The position numbers and the translations under genes are program-made. The notes beneath the pieces were generated by a model. That model was given only the letters and a program-made list of their open reading frames with translations, was not told where the DNA came from and did no database searches. Positions 42,601 to 51,817 of a stretch of DNA of 64,000 nucleotides are shown here, piece by piece. The stretch lies in NCBI GenBank assembly GCA_016282015.1, contig JAEEJS010000004.1, positions 1 to 64,000 on the forward strand, read 5' to 3'. Numbering within the stretch: position 1 is the first letter of the stretch; every line of letters starts with the position of its first letter. The stretch comes from Bacteroidales bacterium. Its GTDB lineage: Bacteria; Bacteroidota; Bacteroidia; Bacteroidales; F082.

Positions 42601-43392
42601 ACCTGTAGCGGCTCCATTGAACGGCTCGACAGTGGTCGGGAAGTTATGTGTCTCCGCCTTGACGGAAATAACTGTGTCTATATCTTTGATTTTGAAGAAG
42701 TCGGCCTTGTGCTGAGTTGCCGGCGCGAACTGTTCAACCTTCGGTCCGAGGATGAAGGCGACGTTGTCTTTGTATGCCGAAACGAGGCGGTTGGTGTTGG
42801 TTTTCGAGGTCTTCTTGATGAGGGCGAACAGAGTGTCTGGCATCTCTTTGCCGTCTATGATGAAGGTGCCGTTGAAGATTTTGTGGCGGCAGTGCTCCGA
42901 GTTGACCTGAGCGAAGCCATACACCTCAGAGTCGGTGAGGGCGCGGCCTATCTTCTTGCTAATACCTTTCAGATAATCAATCTCTTCCGCACTGAGTGCA
43001 AGACCTTCCTCGTTATTGTAAGCGTCTATGTCGGTGATATATTTCAGAGGCTCAGGCTTACGGTCGATGAAGAACACGTCCTGGTCGAGGTTGTTGTATT
43101 TGTTCTGCAACATAGGGTCGAAGCTGTTGTCGTTTTCCTCGACCGGATGGAACTCCTCTATACGAGAAACGCCGCGAATGCCCATGTTTTGAGTTATTTC
43201 GACGGCGTTGGTGCTCCAAGGTGTAATCATCTCGCGGCGTGGGCCGAAGAAGGTTCCTTTTACAGAATTTCCTTCAATTCTGGTGGCGTCGCCAAAGAGC
43301 CAGTTAAACTTTTTAATATCGTTTTCTGAATGATTCTCAACGCTTTCTACAGCGATGACTGTGTTCTGACGGGTTTTGAAAAAGATTATCAT
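39700..43392 (-). CDS. purL: phosphoribosylformylglycinamidine synthase, single-chain
   Basis: 1230 residues, the large PurL that carries synthetase and glutaminase in one chain. Converts FGAR, glutamine and ATP to FGAM in purine synthesis. Features: N-terminal PurS-like domain, FGAR/ATP-binding [12 protein letters not shown] (about 168) and [18 protein letters not shown] (about 244), second synthetase half ([25 protein letters not shown]), and C-terminal class I glutaminase with the nucleophile in [11 protein letters not shown] and the late [11 protein letters not shown] block. -7 box 21 bases upstream. Convergent with holA. Confidence 0.97.
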   Translation of the reverse strand: MIIFFKTRQNTVIAVESVENHSENDIKKFNWLFGDATRIEGNSVKGTFFGPRREMITPWSTNAVEITQNMGIRGVSRIEEFHPVEENDNSFDPMLQNKYNNLDQDVFFIDRKPEPLKYITDIDAYNNEEGLALSAEEIDYLKGISKKIGRALTDSEVYGFAQVNSEHCRHKIFNGTFIIDGKEMPDTLFALIKKTSKTNTNRLVSAYKDNVAFILGPKVEQFAPATQHKADFFKIKDIDTVISVKAETHNFPTTVEPFNGAATGTGGEIRDRLAGGRGSIPLAGTAVYMTPYPRNDESRKWEDNFKARPWLYQTPEELLIKASNGASDFGNKFGQPLINGSLLTFEHSENDNKTDEFGYDKVIMLAGGIGFAPTDDSMKEDPEPGDLIIVLGGDNYRIGMGGAAVSSVGTGQYSNAIELNAVQRANPEMQKRVANVIRAMVENDSNPVRSIHDHGAGGHLNCLSELIDKSGGTVYVDNLPIGDPTLSDKEIIGNESQERMGLLVNKQDTEIIRQTAERERAPYYMVGESTDDQRLRFVRKNGVNPIDLSLSDFFGSAPKTVLTDNNKDYHFQKVDYKNNDFEKYLKDVLQLEGVSCKDWLTNKVDRSVTGRVALQQCAGEVQLPLTDLGIMALDYQGVRGIGTALGHAPAVALISPEAGSRMSVAESLTNLVWAPIEENLKGVSLSANWMWPAKNPGENARLYRAVKALSDFVLALGINVPTGKDSLSMTQKYKNGQKVLAPGTVIVTAAGEVTDIKKAVKPVVVNDKDSEIIYIDFSKDNFKLGGSSFAQAISKIGDAAPDIKDTEYFKKCFNTLQKLIEQKLVMAGHDVSAGGLITTLLEMTFANNEGGMDIDLSALGNDLIGVAFSEQPAVVIQIKDKKAKELLDKEGVKYAVIGKPNSKRSINLKKGQEAYDLDINALRDLWYKSSYLLDRKQSGEAKAKERFENYKNQALKFDFGSFTGKAKDLGIDMHRRTPSGIKAAIIREKGCQCDREMAYALYTAGFDVKDVHMTDLVSGREDLSDVNMIVFVGGFSNSDVLGSAKGWAGAFLYNEKARTALENFYKRPDTMSLGVCNGCQLMTELNLIYPDHDKHPRMIHNDSHKFESGFVNVNIEDTNSIMLKSLKGRRLGVWIAHGEGKFNFPYGKEKYNIALTYSYDGYPANPNGSPWSVAGICSADGRHLAMMPHLERAFLPWQWAFYPQNRKDDEIAPWIEAFVNAKEWIKKNKK

Positions 43393-43412
43393 GGTATGAG
43401 ATTTTCAAGGCG

Positions 43413-43420
43413 CAAAGATA
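43413..43420 (-). promoter_or_regulatory. -7 element of purL
   Basis: The plus strand reads CAAAGATA, TATCTTTG on the minus strand, 21 bases upstream of the purL ATG. The 7-bp repeat array begins 7 bases further out, where a -33 box would lie. Confidence 0.55.
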
Positions 43421-43426
43421 CAAAAT

Positions 43427-43461
43427 AGTTTGAAGATTTGAGTGTGAAGTTTGAAGTTTTT
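43427..43461. repeat. five-unit 7-bp repeat array upstream of purL
   Basis: Heptamers AGTTTGA, AGATTTG, AGTGTGA, AGTTTGA, AGTTTTT in register, 35 bases like the array at 25086. It lies between the divergent purL and ORF6N-remnant promoters. Confidence 0.7.
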
Positions 43462-43584
43462 TTTGTAATTTTGCAACTGATTTTGAATCAAAACTAAAAA
43501 CATCGTAAAACTTATAGAAATGGATTGGGATTCGCATGGTTTGCGAAGTGATTTTTATTGTTTAACAATTGAAAAATAAAAAGT

Positions 43585-44002
43585 ATGGCAAAAAATGAGT
43601 TTTACGAAAATGAAGGTAATCCTAACGATGGGTTAGAAGCTATTAAACAAAAGATTATTGAGTTGCGTGGGTTGCGTGTAATGCTTGATTTTGATTTAGC
43701 AAATTTGTACAGAGTCGAAACTCGTGCTCTAAATCAAGCCGTAAAGCGTAATATTAAACGCTTTCCTGATGATTTTATGTTTCGTATTACGGCGACGGAA
43801 TGGGATAATATCTCGTCACAATTTGTGATGACATCAAAAACTAAACGTCCCAAATCGGCTTTACCCATGGCATTTACAGAATATGGTGCGCTTATGTTGT
43901 CAAGCGTATTACACAGCTCGATTGCTGTTGATATGAGCATTAAAATTACTTGAAATAGGATATAATGCTATTCAAAAACGGAGAGATAACGGAGAGTATT
44001 AG
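43585..44002 (+). pseudogene. ORF6N-domain gene, truncated remnant
   Basis: The first frame (43585-43953, 122 codons) is a good ORF6N domain: IKQKIIELRGLRVMLDFDLA, LNQAVKRNIKRFPDDFMFRI, SALPMAFTEYGALMLSSVL. It stops at IKIT. The +1 frame then reads EIGYNAIQKRRDNGEY to a TAG at 44000-44002. The central part of an ORF6N protein is missing, so a deletion or frameshift has left only ends. A -7 TAATTTTG at 43466-43473 is retained. ORF6N domains are DNA-binding parts of phage and mobile-element proteins. Confidence 0.75.
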
Positions 44003-44141
44003 TGTGGAGATATAATTATGGTGCTACTCTACTACAAAGGCGGTTTAATTATGTATTTTTCGAATTGTCAACTTTTTTTTAAAATATTTATTTGCAATAT
44101 TATTTTTGCTACTTTGCAGAGTAACTTTAAACAGTTTTATT

Positions 44142-44405
44142 ATGTTAATAACAAAACGTAAAATGGTGTTAAATGAGTTGATGATCTTTGCGCTATTAGC
44201 ATTATTAATGTTTGTTAACCATTCTTGTAAAAAGGATTCCTCTCAAGCAAGTGTAACTCCAGAACCAGAACCTTATAATGTTGTTATAGATAGTGATTGG
44301 GCTAGTGCTGATTGGGTTCCAACAAAATCAACAATACGAAAATATGCCAATGATAAATATGTTGATACTATTTTATATGATAATGCGTTAAATGAAAAAT
44401 TTTAG
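44142..44405 (+). CDS. short lipoprotein-like gene, probably truncated
   Basis: 87 residues from the ATG at 44142. A hydrophobic segment (FALLALLMFVNHSC) ends at Cys29 with a non-canonical lipobox, followed by KKDSSQASVTPEPEP and a short acidic tail. The opening resembles the N-termini of longer Bacteroidales surface lipoproteins, whose folded domain is absent. The stop overlaps the end of the convergent ATPase by 4 bases. It may be the stump left when the ATPase gene arrived. A -7 TATTTTTG (44101-44108) precedes it. Confidence 0.5.
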   Translation: MLITKRKMVLNELMIFALLALLMFVNHSCKKDSSQASVTPEPEPYNVVIDSDWASADWVPTKSTIRKYANDKYVDTILYDNALNEKF

Positions 44406-45577
44406 TAAACAAATCCGAACATCCAAATCGGGATGCTGTTTCCGATAGCGTATTCTATGCCATCCTTCACAAGATAGGCTATCTCAGCATCTTTAACTTG
44501 CTTGCCTTTTTTGTTTTTGCCACCGACTTCAAAGGTGATTCCGTCAATCTCAAAATCCGAAATCTTAGATGCCGTTACATCATGTTTTTCGCGCATCCAT
44601 GTTAGAAACATTGTTTCCCTGACAGTTCCTGCATCGGGTTTCGTGTCTGAAATGGCGTATGCAATATTACTGTTGTTCAAATATAGCTTTTCAACCTTCT
44701 GAATAATCGAATCGCTAGCGCCCTTTTCTTTCAAACCATTGAAAAGACAAGCTTTTTCAAGATAATCGATATATTCAGGAAGCTGGTTGCGCCCAATTTC
44801 CAACTCGCGCGCCAATTTGCTATAGTTCGGTTTGAACGGCACACTGTTGGCAAGAACATACATCAATTTCTTTAATTTTACAGCTGAAGCTACCGGCATT
44901 TCGGCGTATGCAGGGATGTCATGCTCTACGGTCTCGTTTATTGCCTGTTTCAATTTTGTTAAAAAATCTTCCTCCTTAAAATATGGATAATATCCTTTCT
45001 TACAATATTCCTCATAATATTTCAAAGGGCGGTGCTCCCCGTATGGAAAATCGACTTTCCCCTTTAAAATCTCTTCCAAAGACGAAGGTTTAAGGTTCCA
45101 ACCATTAGCAATATTCAAATATTCCCTGAAAGACAGTCCTGGCATGGTATATTCTCTAGTGCGTCTGCTCAAATCGGCCGCCCCACCTTTTCTCAAAGCC
45201 AACAATGAACTTCCCGAGTAAATGATTGACATCAGCGGCAATCTGTCGTAAATCAATTTGATTTCAGAAGACCATCCAGTATATTTGTGAATTTCATCTA
45301 TATAAAGGCGTTTGCCACCACGTTTGAAGAAATCGTAGGCTGTATCAAACAGGCTGTGTCCTGCAAAATACATGTCGTCAGCCTGAACATACAGCGTTTC
45401 TTCAAGATTATCATATTTTTTTATATGCTGGAGCAACAGCGTCGATTTTCCAACGCCTTTTTGACCTAACAGCCCGATAAGTCTGTTTTTCCAATTTATT
45501 CTGTCGTGAAAACTGCGGACATAGTCCATTGGTGTCAGATCCAACAAAACCCTGAATGATTCAAACAATGTTTCCAT
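44402..45577 (-). CDS. AAA-family ATPase with DUF4143
   Basis: 391 residues. Walker A GQKGVGKST (38-46), Walker B LYIDEIHKY (91-99), sensor-like YSGSSLLAL, then a DUF4143 C-terminal half with winged-helix (YSKLARELEIGRNQLPEYIDYLEKA) and a final nuclease-like EVGGKNKKGKQVKDAEIAYLV region. Such ATPases are very common, mobile and variable in Bacteroidales; their role is unsettled. Two palindromic sites and a -7 box precede it. AT-rich relative to purL. Confidence 0.88.
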   Translation of the reverse strand: METLFESFRVLLDLTPMDYVRSFHDRINWKNRLIGLLGQKGVGKSTLLLQHIKKYDNLEETLYVQADDMYFAGHSLFDTAYDFFKRGGKRLYIDEIHKYTGWSSEIKLIYDRLPLMSIIYSGSSLLALRKGGAADLSRRTREYTMPGLSFREYLNIANGWNLKPSSLEEILKGKVDFPYGEHRPLKYYEEYCKKGYYPYFKEEDFLTKLKQAINETVEHDIPAYAEMPVASAVKLKKLMYVLANSVPFKPNYSKLARELEIGRNQLPEYIDYLEKACLFNGLKEKGASDSIIQKVEKLYLNNSNIAYAISDTKPDAGTVRETMFLTWMREKHDVTASKISDFEIDGITFEVGGKNKKGKQVKDAEIAYLVKDGIEYAIGNSIPIWMFGFVY

Positions 45578-45590
45578 ATCAAATTTTTTG

Positions 45591-45665
45591 CAAAAATATT
45601 AAAAATTTTTATACTGCACTTCGTAAAGTGCAAAAATATTTTAAAATTGCACTTCGCATAGTGCA
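45591..45665 (-). promoter_or_regulatory. ATPase promoter with two palindromic operators
   Basis: TATTTTTG on the minus strand (45598-45591) is a -7 box 14 bases before the ATPase ATG. TGCACTTCGTAAAGTGCA (45615-45632) covers the -33 region, and TGCACTTCGCATAGTGCA (45648-45665) lies exactly 33 bases further upstream. Both are near-identical inverted repeats, consistent with a dimeric repressor bound at two phased sites. Confidence 0.6.
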
Positions 45666-45715
45666 AAATGCTGAAAATAATTTAAATTTAGGAATGAGGA
45701 ATTTGAAGTTTTTTA

Positions 45716-45723
45716 TATTTTTG
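45716..45723 (+). promoter_or_regulatory. -7 element of the LMW-PTP gene
   Basis: TATTTTTG 17 bases before the ATG at 45740. The preceding bases hold a weak 7-bp repeat (AGGAATG, AGGAATT, TGAAGTT). Confidence 0.5.
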
Positions 45724-45739
45724 TCAAAAAATTTTCATC

Positions 45740-46222
45740 ATGAGAAAACACCGTGTACTATTTGTTTGCCATGGCAATATCTGCAGGAGCCCGATGGCGG
45801 AATATATTCTGAAGGATATGGTCGAGAAAGCTGGAAGAGCTGAGGAGTTCGAGATCGCGTCGGCGGCCACTTCGACCGAGGAGATTGGGAATGATTTGTA
45901 TCCGCCGGCGAGAAGGATTTTGTTTCAGAAAGGAGTAAAATACGGCTATCGCAAAGCACGGCAGATCACTAAACATGACTACGAATATTACGATTACATC
46001 ATCGCAATGGATGAGAATAATCTGCGGAATCTGAATAGACTGCTGGGCGAAGACACCGAGCATAAAATCACCCTCATGATGGAGTATGCCGGCCAGCATC
46101 GCGACGTAGCCGACCCCTGGTACACAGGCGATTTCGAGACTACATTCAGGGATATAACGGAAGGCTGCAAGGGATTTTTGGCATCGAAAATTAATTTTTC
46201 AGAAAAATGTTGCGCGTATTAA
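45740..46222 (+). CDS. low-molecular-weight protein-tyrosine phosphatase
   Basis: 160 residues. P-loop CHGNICRS with nucleophile Cys10 and Arg16, general acid Asp125 in DPWYTG. All catalytic residues are present. Such phosphatases reverse bacterial tyrosine phosphorylation, often of polysaccharide-export kinases, but no kinase is near. The end is Cys-rich (KCCAY), and the rplU promoter begins inside its last codons. Confidence 0.95.
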   Translation: MRKHRVLFVCHGNICRSPMAEYILKDMVEKAGRAEEFEIASAATSTEEIGNDLYPPARRILFQKGVKYGYRKARQITKHDYEYYDYIIAMDENNLRNLNRLLGEDTEHKITLMMEYAGQHRDVADPWYTGDFETTFRDITEGCKGFLASKINFSEKCCAY

Positions 46223-46239
46223 TAAAAGTTGTATTTTTG
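46209..46239 (+). promoter_or_regulatory. promoter of rplU-rpmA
   Basis: GTTG (46209-46212) and TATTTTTG (46232-46239), 19-base spacing. The -33 box lies inside the 3' end of the phosphatase gene. Confidence 0.65.
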
Positions 46240-46276
46240 CAGTCCGAAAAATTTGAAAAAATATAAATACAAATTA

Positions 46277-46588
46277 ATGTACGCAATCGTAGAAATAGCA
46301 GGGCAGCAGTTCAAAGTGAGCAAGGGAGATGAAATCTTCTGCAACCGCTTGAATGGCGATGTCGACAGCGCTATCAGCTTCGACAAGGTGTTGTTGATCG
46401 ACAATGACGGCAGCACAAGGGTTGGCACCCCCGTCCTCGAAGGTGCTAAAGTAGATGCCAAGATTATCCAGCATCTCAGAGCAGACAAAGTTCTTGTTTT
46501 CAAGAAAAAGAGAAGAAAAGGTTATCAGACCTTAAACGGCCACCGTCAGGATTTGAGCAAGGTGCGCATTGAAAACATCACTGAATAA
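46277..46588 (+). CDS. rplU: 50S ribosomal protein L21
   Basis: 103 residues, MYAIVEIAGQQFKVSKGDEI and KKKRRKGYQTLNGHRQ are L21 hallmarks. An upstream in-frame start at 46229 lies within the promoter and is unlikely. Followed 25 bases later by rpmA, the universal order. Confidence 0.97.
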   Translation: MYAIVEIAGQQFKVSKGDEIFCNRLNGDVDSAISFDKVLLIDNDGSTRVGTPVLEGAKVDAKIIQHLRADKVLVFKKKRRKGYQTLNGHRQDLSKVRIENITE

Positions 46589-46613
46589 TAAACCGAAAAA
46601 AATTTAAAGAATT

Positions 46614-46886
46614 ATGGCACACAAGAAAGGCGTTGGTAGTTCCGAAAACGGTCGTGAATCACATAGCAAACGACTCGGAGTGAAAGTTTTCGGTGGACAG
46701 GCCGTTATCGCAGGCAACATCATCGTTCGTCAGCGCGGCACACAGCATTATCCTGGTGACAATGTCGGAATGGGCAAAGATCACACTTTGTTCGCTCTTA
46801 CAGACGGCATCGTGGAATTCCGCAAGAAAAGAGAAGATCGTTCATACGTGAATGTCATCCCGGTTAACGGCGAAGTGACAGAATAA
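46614..46886 (+). CDS. rpmA: 50S ribosomal protein L27
   Basis: 90 residues. [15 protein letters not shown] start and [21 protein letters not shown] core of L27, which reaches toward the peptidyl-transferase centre. No Firmicutes-type N-terminal extension. Ends before a strong terminator. Confidence 0.97.
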   Translation: MAHKKGVGSSENGRESHSKRLGVKVFGGQAVIAGNIIVRQRGTQHYPGDNVGMGKDHTLFALTDGIVEFRKKREDRSYVNVIPVNGEVTE

Positions 46887-46916
46887 ACGTAGTTCGGAAA
46901 CGAACAGAAAAACCAT

Positions 46917-46946
46917 GCCAGCGAGTTAACTCGCTGGCTTTTTTTA
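46917..46946. terminator. terminator after rpmA
   Basis: A perfect 22-base palindrome (46917-46938, centred on GTTAAC) followed by seven Ts; the other side has an A run, so it can also serve the convergent yifB. Confidence 0.9.
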
Positions 46947-48476
46947 TTTACCCCAGCTTTCACGGTCGAGGCTACGGTATTGTATGGCTTCGGCCAGATG
47001 TTCGGGCATGATATTGTCGGAACCGGCCAGGTCGGCAATGGTGCGCGACACCTTGAGAATGCGGTCACGAGCGCGTGCTGAGAGCCCGAGACGCTCCATG
47101 GCATTCTTCAGCAGCTGTCCGCACTGGCTGTCAAGAACACAGTACCTTTGTATCATTTTTGGCGTCATCTGGGCGTTGCTGTGTATGCCGGGCATGTCGG
47201 CGAAACGCCTCACCTGTATCATGCGGGCTCTCAGCACGCGCTCACGCACCACGGCGCTAGTCTCACCGGGACTCTTTGTTGCCAGTTCCTCGTACGACAG
47301 AGGGAAAGTCTCTATGTGCAGGTCTATGCGGTCGAGCAGAGGACCCGAAATCTTTGACAGATATTTCTCGACCTGTCCGGGCTTGCAGGTACATTCCTTG
47401 GTGGGATGGTTGTAGTAGCCGCACGGACAGGGGTTCATGGCGGCCACCAGCATGAAGTTGGCCGGGAACTCCACCGTCTGTTTGGCACGGGCTATGCTAA
47501 CCTTGCGGTCTTCCATCGGCTGGCGCAGCACCTCCAAGACATGTCTTTTGAACTCGGGCAGCTCGTCGCAGAAGAGCACGCCGTTGTGAGCCAGCGAGAT
47601 TTCGCCCGGCTGAGGATAGGCCCCACCGCCAACCAACCCCACATAGGAGGTGGTGTGATGCGGACTGCGGAACGGACGCTGTCGCATCAGCGAGACGTTA
47701 TGCCCCAGAATGCCAGCCACGGAATGAATCTTGGTGGTTTCAAGAGCCTCCTTAAGTGTCATGGGAGGCAAAATGCTGGGCAGACGTTTGGCCAGCATGG
47801 TCTTGCCACTGCCCGGAGGGCCTATCAGTATCACGTTATGCGAACCGGCGGCAGCTACCTCCAGGGCACGCTTGATGGCAGGCTGTCCTCGCACGTCCGA
47901 GAAGTCGAAATCGTAGAAATCGTTGCCCGTCCCGTCTTCAAGATCGAGTTTTACGGGCTCCAGGTTGGACGTGCCGTTGAAGAAGTCGACCACCTCCATA
48001 ATAGTTTCAACTCCGTAAACTTTCAGGTTTTCCACTACGGCGGCCTCGTTGGCGTTGGCCTTAGGCACCACAACCCCCTCAAACCCCTCCTCGGCCGCCT
48101 TCATCGCTATGGGCAAGGCTCCTTTTATAGGGTTGATGCCGCCATCCAGAGAAAGCTCGCCCATGATGACATATTTGTCGAGCCGTTCGGCACTCACTTG
48201 CTCGGTGGCGGCCAGTATGGCTATGGCCAGGGGAAGGTCGTAACTCGAGCCTTCTTTCCTGATGTCGGCGGGAGCCATGTTGATGGTGATTTTCCGTCTG
48301 GGATACTTTAAGCCGTTGCTGTTCAACGCAGATTCAATGCGCTGCTGGCTTTCCTTAACCGCGCTGTCGGGCAGTCCGACCAGAAAAAACTGCACTCCGC
48401 GGTCGCTGTTAACCTCAATAGTAACAGTAATTGCATCAATGCCATTCAAGGCACTGCCAAAAGTTTTTACCAACAT
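46944..48476 (-). CDS. yifB: YifB/ComM-family Mg-chelatase-like AAA ATPase
   Basis: 510 residues. N-terminal Lon-protease-like ChlI domain ([19 protein letters not shown]), Walker [11 protein letters not shown], Walker [11 protein letters not shown] and a zinc-finger-like CPCGYYN region with further Cys (ECTCKPG), and a C-terminal YifB domain with [18 protein letters not shown]. ComM relatives act as helicases in branch migration during natural transformation; in other bacteria the role is less clear. Confidence 0.94.
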   Translation of the reverse strand: MLVKTFGSALNGIDAITVTIEVNSDRGVQFFLVGLPDSAVKESQQRIESALNSNGLKYPRRKITINMAPADIRKEGSSYDLPLAIAILAATEQVSAERLDKYVIMGELSLDGGINPIKGALPIAMKAAEEGFEGVVVPKANANEAAVVENLKVYGVETIMEVVDFFNGTSNLEPVKLDLEDGTGNDFYDFDFSDVRGQPAIKRALEVAAAGSHNVILIGPPGSGKTMLAKRLPSILPPMTLKEALETTKIHSVAGILGHNVSLMRQRPFRSPHHTTSYVGLVGGGAYPQPGEISLAHNGVLFCDELPEFKRHVLEVLRQPMEDRKVSIARAKQTVEFPANFMLVAAMNPCPCGYYNHPTKECTCKPGQVEKYLSKISGPLLDRIDLHIETFPLSYEELATKSPGETSAVVRERVLRARMIQVRRFADMPGIHSNAQMTPKMIQRYCVLDSQCGQLLKNAMERLGLSARARDRILKVSRTIADLAGSDNIMPEHLAEAIQYRSLDRESWGK

Positions 48477-48523
48477 AAATTTCAGTTTTTAGTTTATAAT
48501 TTCATCGGCCCAAGGGCGCGACA

Positions 48524-49528
48524 TCATTTCCGCGGCTTATACTGCGAACGCTGGAAGATGTCCTGCTGATTGGTCAAATTCATGAAATATGTCATTTCCA
48601 CATCGTTGTTCGACATGAAAGAACGTATTATCTGCAGACCCAAAAACTCTCCCAAACGAGCCGGTGCCTCTTCACCGAATGGCGCTGTAAACGGCCCGTC
48701 GGCAAACAAAATCCGCTGATTTTCATAGTTGTTGGGGTAAAGCATGTTATTGCCGACCACCGTGGCCCACACCTCCCCTTCATTCTCTATGGCCCACTGC
48801 ATCTGACGTGCGGTATAACCCAAAAGTATGGAATCGGGAATGTTTGGAATCATAGCCTCTATGAAATACAGTTTCTTGCCTCTTTCCACCATGTCTATCA
48901 AAGCGTTTTTAGCTATATAAGCTTTGTAAACATAGTTGAAATACAGGGCTTCAGCCATATCTTTAGGCAAGACGGCCGGCTGGCAACGCCTCGAAGCATA
49001 ACGCGGCATACCAAGCTTGTCGTAAATCAAGTCCTTGTTGTTCAAATAGAAATCAAGACTTATCATGATTTTATCACGGTTGACTATGACCGGACCGTTC
49101 TCATAGTTTATTCCCGACACATAGGTGTAGGTGGTAGGTATATAGGCTTCAGGATAATAGTAATGAAAATGCTGATAGACTTCCTTCAGCTGGTTGGCTA
49201 TAGGCGTCATATCAACGAACTCCTCCTCCACCATATGATTGAGTTTAATCACAAAGGTATCGGTGGCAAAATCTTTCAAATACTTGATTTGCATATCATT
49301 AATGTTATCGCCCAACAGATTTTTGAACTGCGGCTGTATGGCGCGTATGCCCTCCTCGAAATTGGCAGTGTCTATGCCGAAAAACGCCTTGTTATACTCA
49401 ACAATCTCAAGGGTCTGAGGGTCCAGATCCTTGTATGGGACCTTCAATTTTTTCTTATAACCGTCTGAGTTTGAGCATGCAACCAAGGTCATTGCCGCCA
49501 AAACCGTTATTAAAGCCTTTTTCATCAT
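48524..49528 (-). CDS. gldB: gliding-motility lipoprotein GldB
   Basis: 334 residues from the ATG at 49528. Lipobox LVAC (Cys18), then the GldB domain (FFGIDTANFEEGIRAIQPQF, VNRDKIMISLDFYLNNKDL, RYASRRCQPAVLPKDMAEAL). GldB is needed for gliding in Flavobacteria and is kept in many non-gliding Bacteroidales, where its role is unclear. An upstream ATG at 49549 overlaps the cinA stop by one base and could be used by coupling. No other gld gene is in the window. Confidence 0.9.
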   Translation of the reverse strand: MMKKALITVLAAMTLVACSNSDGYKKKLKVPYKDLDPQTLEIVEYNKAFFGIDTANFEEGIRAIQPQFKNLLGDNINDMQIKYLKDFATDTFVIKLNHMVEEEFVDMTPIANQLKEVYQHFHYYYPEAYIPTTYTYVSGINYENGPVIVNRDKIMISLDFYLNNKDLIYDKLGMPRYASRRCQPAVLPKDMAEALYFNYVYKAYIAKNALIDMVERGKKLYFIEAMIPNIPDSILLGYTARQMQWAIENEGEVWATVVGNNMLYPNNYENQRILFADGPFTAPFGEEAPARLGEFLGLQIIRSFMSNNDVEMTYFMNLTNQQDIFQRSQYKPRK

Positions 49529-49548
49529 ATCCAAATGTATTATCGTCA

Positions 49549-50802
49549 TTATTTAATCGTACGGCGCAGCATTTCAAAAGCTGTGATGGCTGCGCGCTCT
49601 ATGTTGTTTTCTCTGCTGTTGCCGAAATTATACCTCTTTGAGACCAGTCCGGCCGGGCCTGCCACCGCTATCCACACTGTGCCCACAGGGTTCTCCTCAG
49701 TGCCTCCACCCGGGCCAGCCACGCCTGTGGTAGCCACCGCGTAGTCGGTCTTAAGCAACGCCTTCACACCCATAGCCATCTGCTCGGCCACCTGCTGGCT
49801 GACAACTGTATATTTCACCACATCGTCATGGCTGACGCCGAGCACGTTTTCCTTGACTTCTGTGGCATACGACACCACCGTGCCCTTGAAAACCTCCGAA
49901 CTGCCCGGAATGGCTGTAATCATCTTAGCTATGCTGCCTCCTGTGCAGCTCTCGGCTGAGGCCATGGTCGCTCCGGCTGCCTTTAGTTTCTCAAAAACCA
50001 CCTCGGCCAGCGGTTTCTCGTCGTAACCGAAAATATATTCACCTATAAGGTCTTTCAGCTGTTCTATACGCTCGTCAATGGTATGCTGCAGAAAGTCTCT
50101 GTCGGGATGACGGCCCTCCAGGCGCAGGCGCACCATACCGTATTGTGGCAGATAAGCCAGCGAGAGGAAATCGGGCAAAGCATCCTCCCAGTCCTTGATC
50201 TTGTCAGCCAGGAACGACTCGCCCACTCCGGTTGTCATCACAACCTTGTTGATGTAAGGCGTTATCTTGAAATGCGACAACAACATCGGAAGTATCTCCT
50301 GCTCAAACACATTCTTCATCTCGAAAGGCACTCCCGGCATGGAAATATAAACCGACTTACCTTTCTCAAACCACATGCAAGGCGCTGTGCCATAACGGTT
50401 TGGGATGTAAGTGCAGGACTTCGGGATGTAAGCCTGCCCACGGTTGCGTTCGGTCATCTGATAGCCGCGCTTGGTGAAAATGCTCATCACATTGTCATAG
50501 GCATCCTGACAAAATTCCAGCTCGGTGTTGAAATACTTGCACAGAGTGGGTTTTGTGATGTCGTCGGCTGTAGGTCCGAGACCGCCTGTCATCACTATGA
50601 TGTCTACGTCCGAGCAGGAGTCCAAAGCCTCCAAAATATCCTGTTCGCCATCGCCTATGGTCAAGGTGGAGATAACCTCCATTCCATTGATTGTCAGAAT
50701 ATTGCCAAGCCATGCGGCATTGGTGTTCACCACTTGCCCAATCAGCAGTTCGTCACCGATCGAGATGATCTTAGCCTTCACGAAATCATTGTCTCTTTTC
50801 AT
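49549..50802 (-). CDS. cinA: CinA-family NMN deamidase-related protein
   Basis: 417 residues. N-terminal MoCF-like domain (about 8-170: IISIGDELLIGQVVNTNAAW, VMTGGLGPTADDITKPTL) and C-terminal amidase domain (about 255-410) with SAESCTGG and TTGVAGPGGGTEENPVGTVW. The two domains have ADP-ribose pyrophosphatase and NMN deamidase activity in other CinA proteins. Both active-site regions are intact. Confidence 0.95.
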   Translation of the reverse strand: MKRDNDFVKAKIISIGDELLIGQVVNTNAAWLGNILTINGMEVISTLTIGDGEQDILEALDSCSDVDIIVMTGGLGPTADDITKPTLCKYFNTELEFCQDAYDNVMSIFTKRGYQMTERNRGQAYIPKSCTYIPNRYGTAPCMWFEKGKSVYISMPGVPFEMKNVFEQEILPMLLSHFKITPYINKVVMTTGVGESFLADKIKDWEDALPDFLSLAYLPQYGMVRLRLEGRHPDRDFLQHTIDERIEQLKDLIGEYIFGYDEKPLAEVVFEKLKAAGATMASAESCTGGSIAKMITAIPGSSEVFKGTVVSYATEVKENVLGVSHDDVVKYTVVSQQVAEQMAMGVKALLKTDYAVATTGVAGPGGGTEENPVGTVWIAVAGPAGLVSKRYNFGNSRENNIERAAITAFEMLRRTIK

Positions 50803-50905
50803 GCTGTCAATTCTTACTGAAACGTAATAACGTCACAAAATTAAGCATTAATATTTTACGATGTTCAATTTTAACATTTTTTAACACAATGTACGGTTTT
50901 TTGCC

Positions 50906-50913
50906 TACTTTTG
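50906..50913 (+). promoter_or_regulatory. -7 element of the nucleoside phosphorylase gene
   Basis: TACTTTTG 28 bases before the ATG at 50942. The -33 box is not recognisable. Confidence 0.45.
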
Positions 50914-50941
50914 TAAAAATATTTTAACATTTAAAGAGGAC

Positions 50942-51817
50942 ATGAACGCTCAACCCATACCCAGTTCCGAGCTGTTGCTAAACAGCGAAGGCGCCATTTA
51001 TCATTTGAATTTGTTTCCGGAGATGCTGGCCGACAACGTCATTTTGGTAGGCGACCCAGGCCGTGTGTCAATGGTTTCACAATATTTCGACAATATTGAA
51101 TACAAACGTCAGAACCGCGAACTGGTCACCCATACAGGCACTTACAAAGGTAAACGTGTAACAGTTCTGTCGACGGGAATGGGTACCGACAATATCGACA
51201 TAGTGGTCAACGAGCTCGATGCCGTGGCGAATATTGACTTCAAGACCCGCACACCTAACGAAAAACACCGCAGCCTGAACCTCATCCGTTTGGGAACCTG
51301 CGGCGCCCTGCAACCTGAAATAGGTGTGGGAGACAGCTACGTGGCATCACGCTACGCCATCGGATTTGACGGACAGGCTTACTTCTACAAAAATCAGGAC
51401 CAGGTGGTTGACAAGCCCATGACCGAGGCATTCATCCGCTACATTAACTATCCTGCCGACCTGCCGAGGCCTTATATTGTGGAAAGCTCAAACGAGTTGT
51501 TCGACCGTCTCTCAGCCGGCTATCACAAAGGCATCACCGCCACTGCGCCCGGATTCTACGGACCGCAAGGACGCTCAATCCGACTGAAGCTGGCATATCC
51601 GCAAATCAATGAGAATATAAAGGGCTTTGAATATAACGGATGGAAAATATGCAATTACGAGATGGAGTCTTCAGCTATATTCAGCCTAGGCAGAATGCTG
51701 GGGCACAATTGCATGACGATTTGCGTGGTTCTTGCCAACCGTGTCAACAAGACCTTTGTCAACGACTATCACACTTACGTCGATAAACTTGTAAAAAATA
51801 CTCTTGACAGATTATAG
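50942..51817 (+). CDS. nucleoside (uridine-type) phosphorylase
   Basis: 291 residues. NP-I fold: NVILVGDPGRVSMVSQYF (phosphate site, Arg), TVLSTGMGTDNIDIVVNEL, LIRLGTCGALQPEIGVGDS, and the ribose-binding NYEMESSAIFSLG (Glu-Met-Glu type). Closest by pattern to uridine phosphorylase, but the larger loop regions leave purine specificity possible. The last 6 bases overlap the stop of the convergent nitrilase-fold gene. Confidence 0.88.
   Translation: MNAQPIPSSELLLNSEGAIYHLNLFPEMLADNVILVGDPGRVSMVSQYFDNIEYKRQNRELVTHTGTYKGKRVTVLSTGMGTDNIDIVVNELDAVANIDFKTRTPNEKHRSLNLIRLGTCGALQPEIGVGDSYVASRYAIGFDGQAYFYKNQDQVVDKPMTEAFIRYINYPADLPRPYIVESSNELFDRLSAGYHKGITATAPGFYGPQGRSIRLKLAYPQINENIKGFEYNGWKICNYEMESSAIFSLGRMLGHNCMTICVVLANRVNKTFVNDYHTYVDKLVKNTLDRL

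Noticed and set aside
43337-43537. 66-codon minus-strand frame over the purL start
   Set aside because: Overlaps purL, its promoter and the heptamer array; composition is that of non-coding AT-rich DNA.
45615-45665. Terminal inverted repeats of a transposon
   Set aside because: Both copies lie on the same side of one gene, each is itself a palindrome, and there is no transposase or target duplication.
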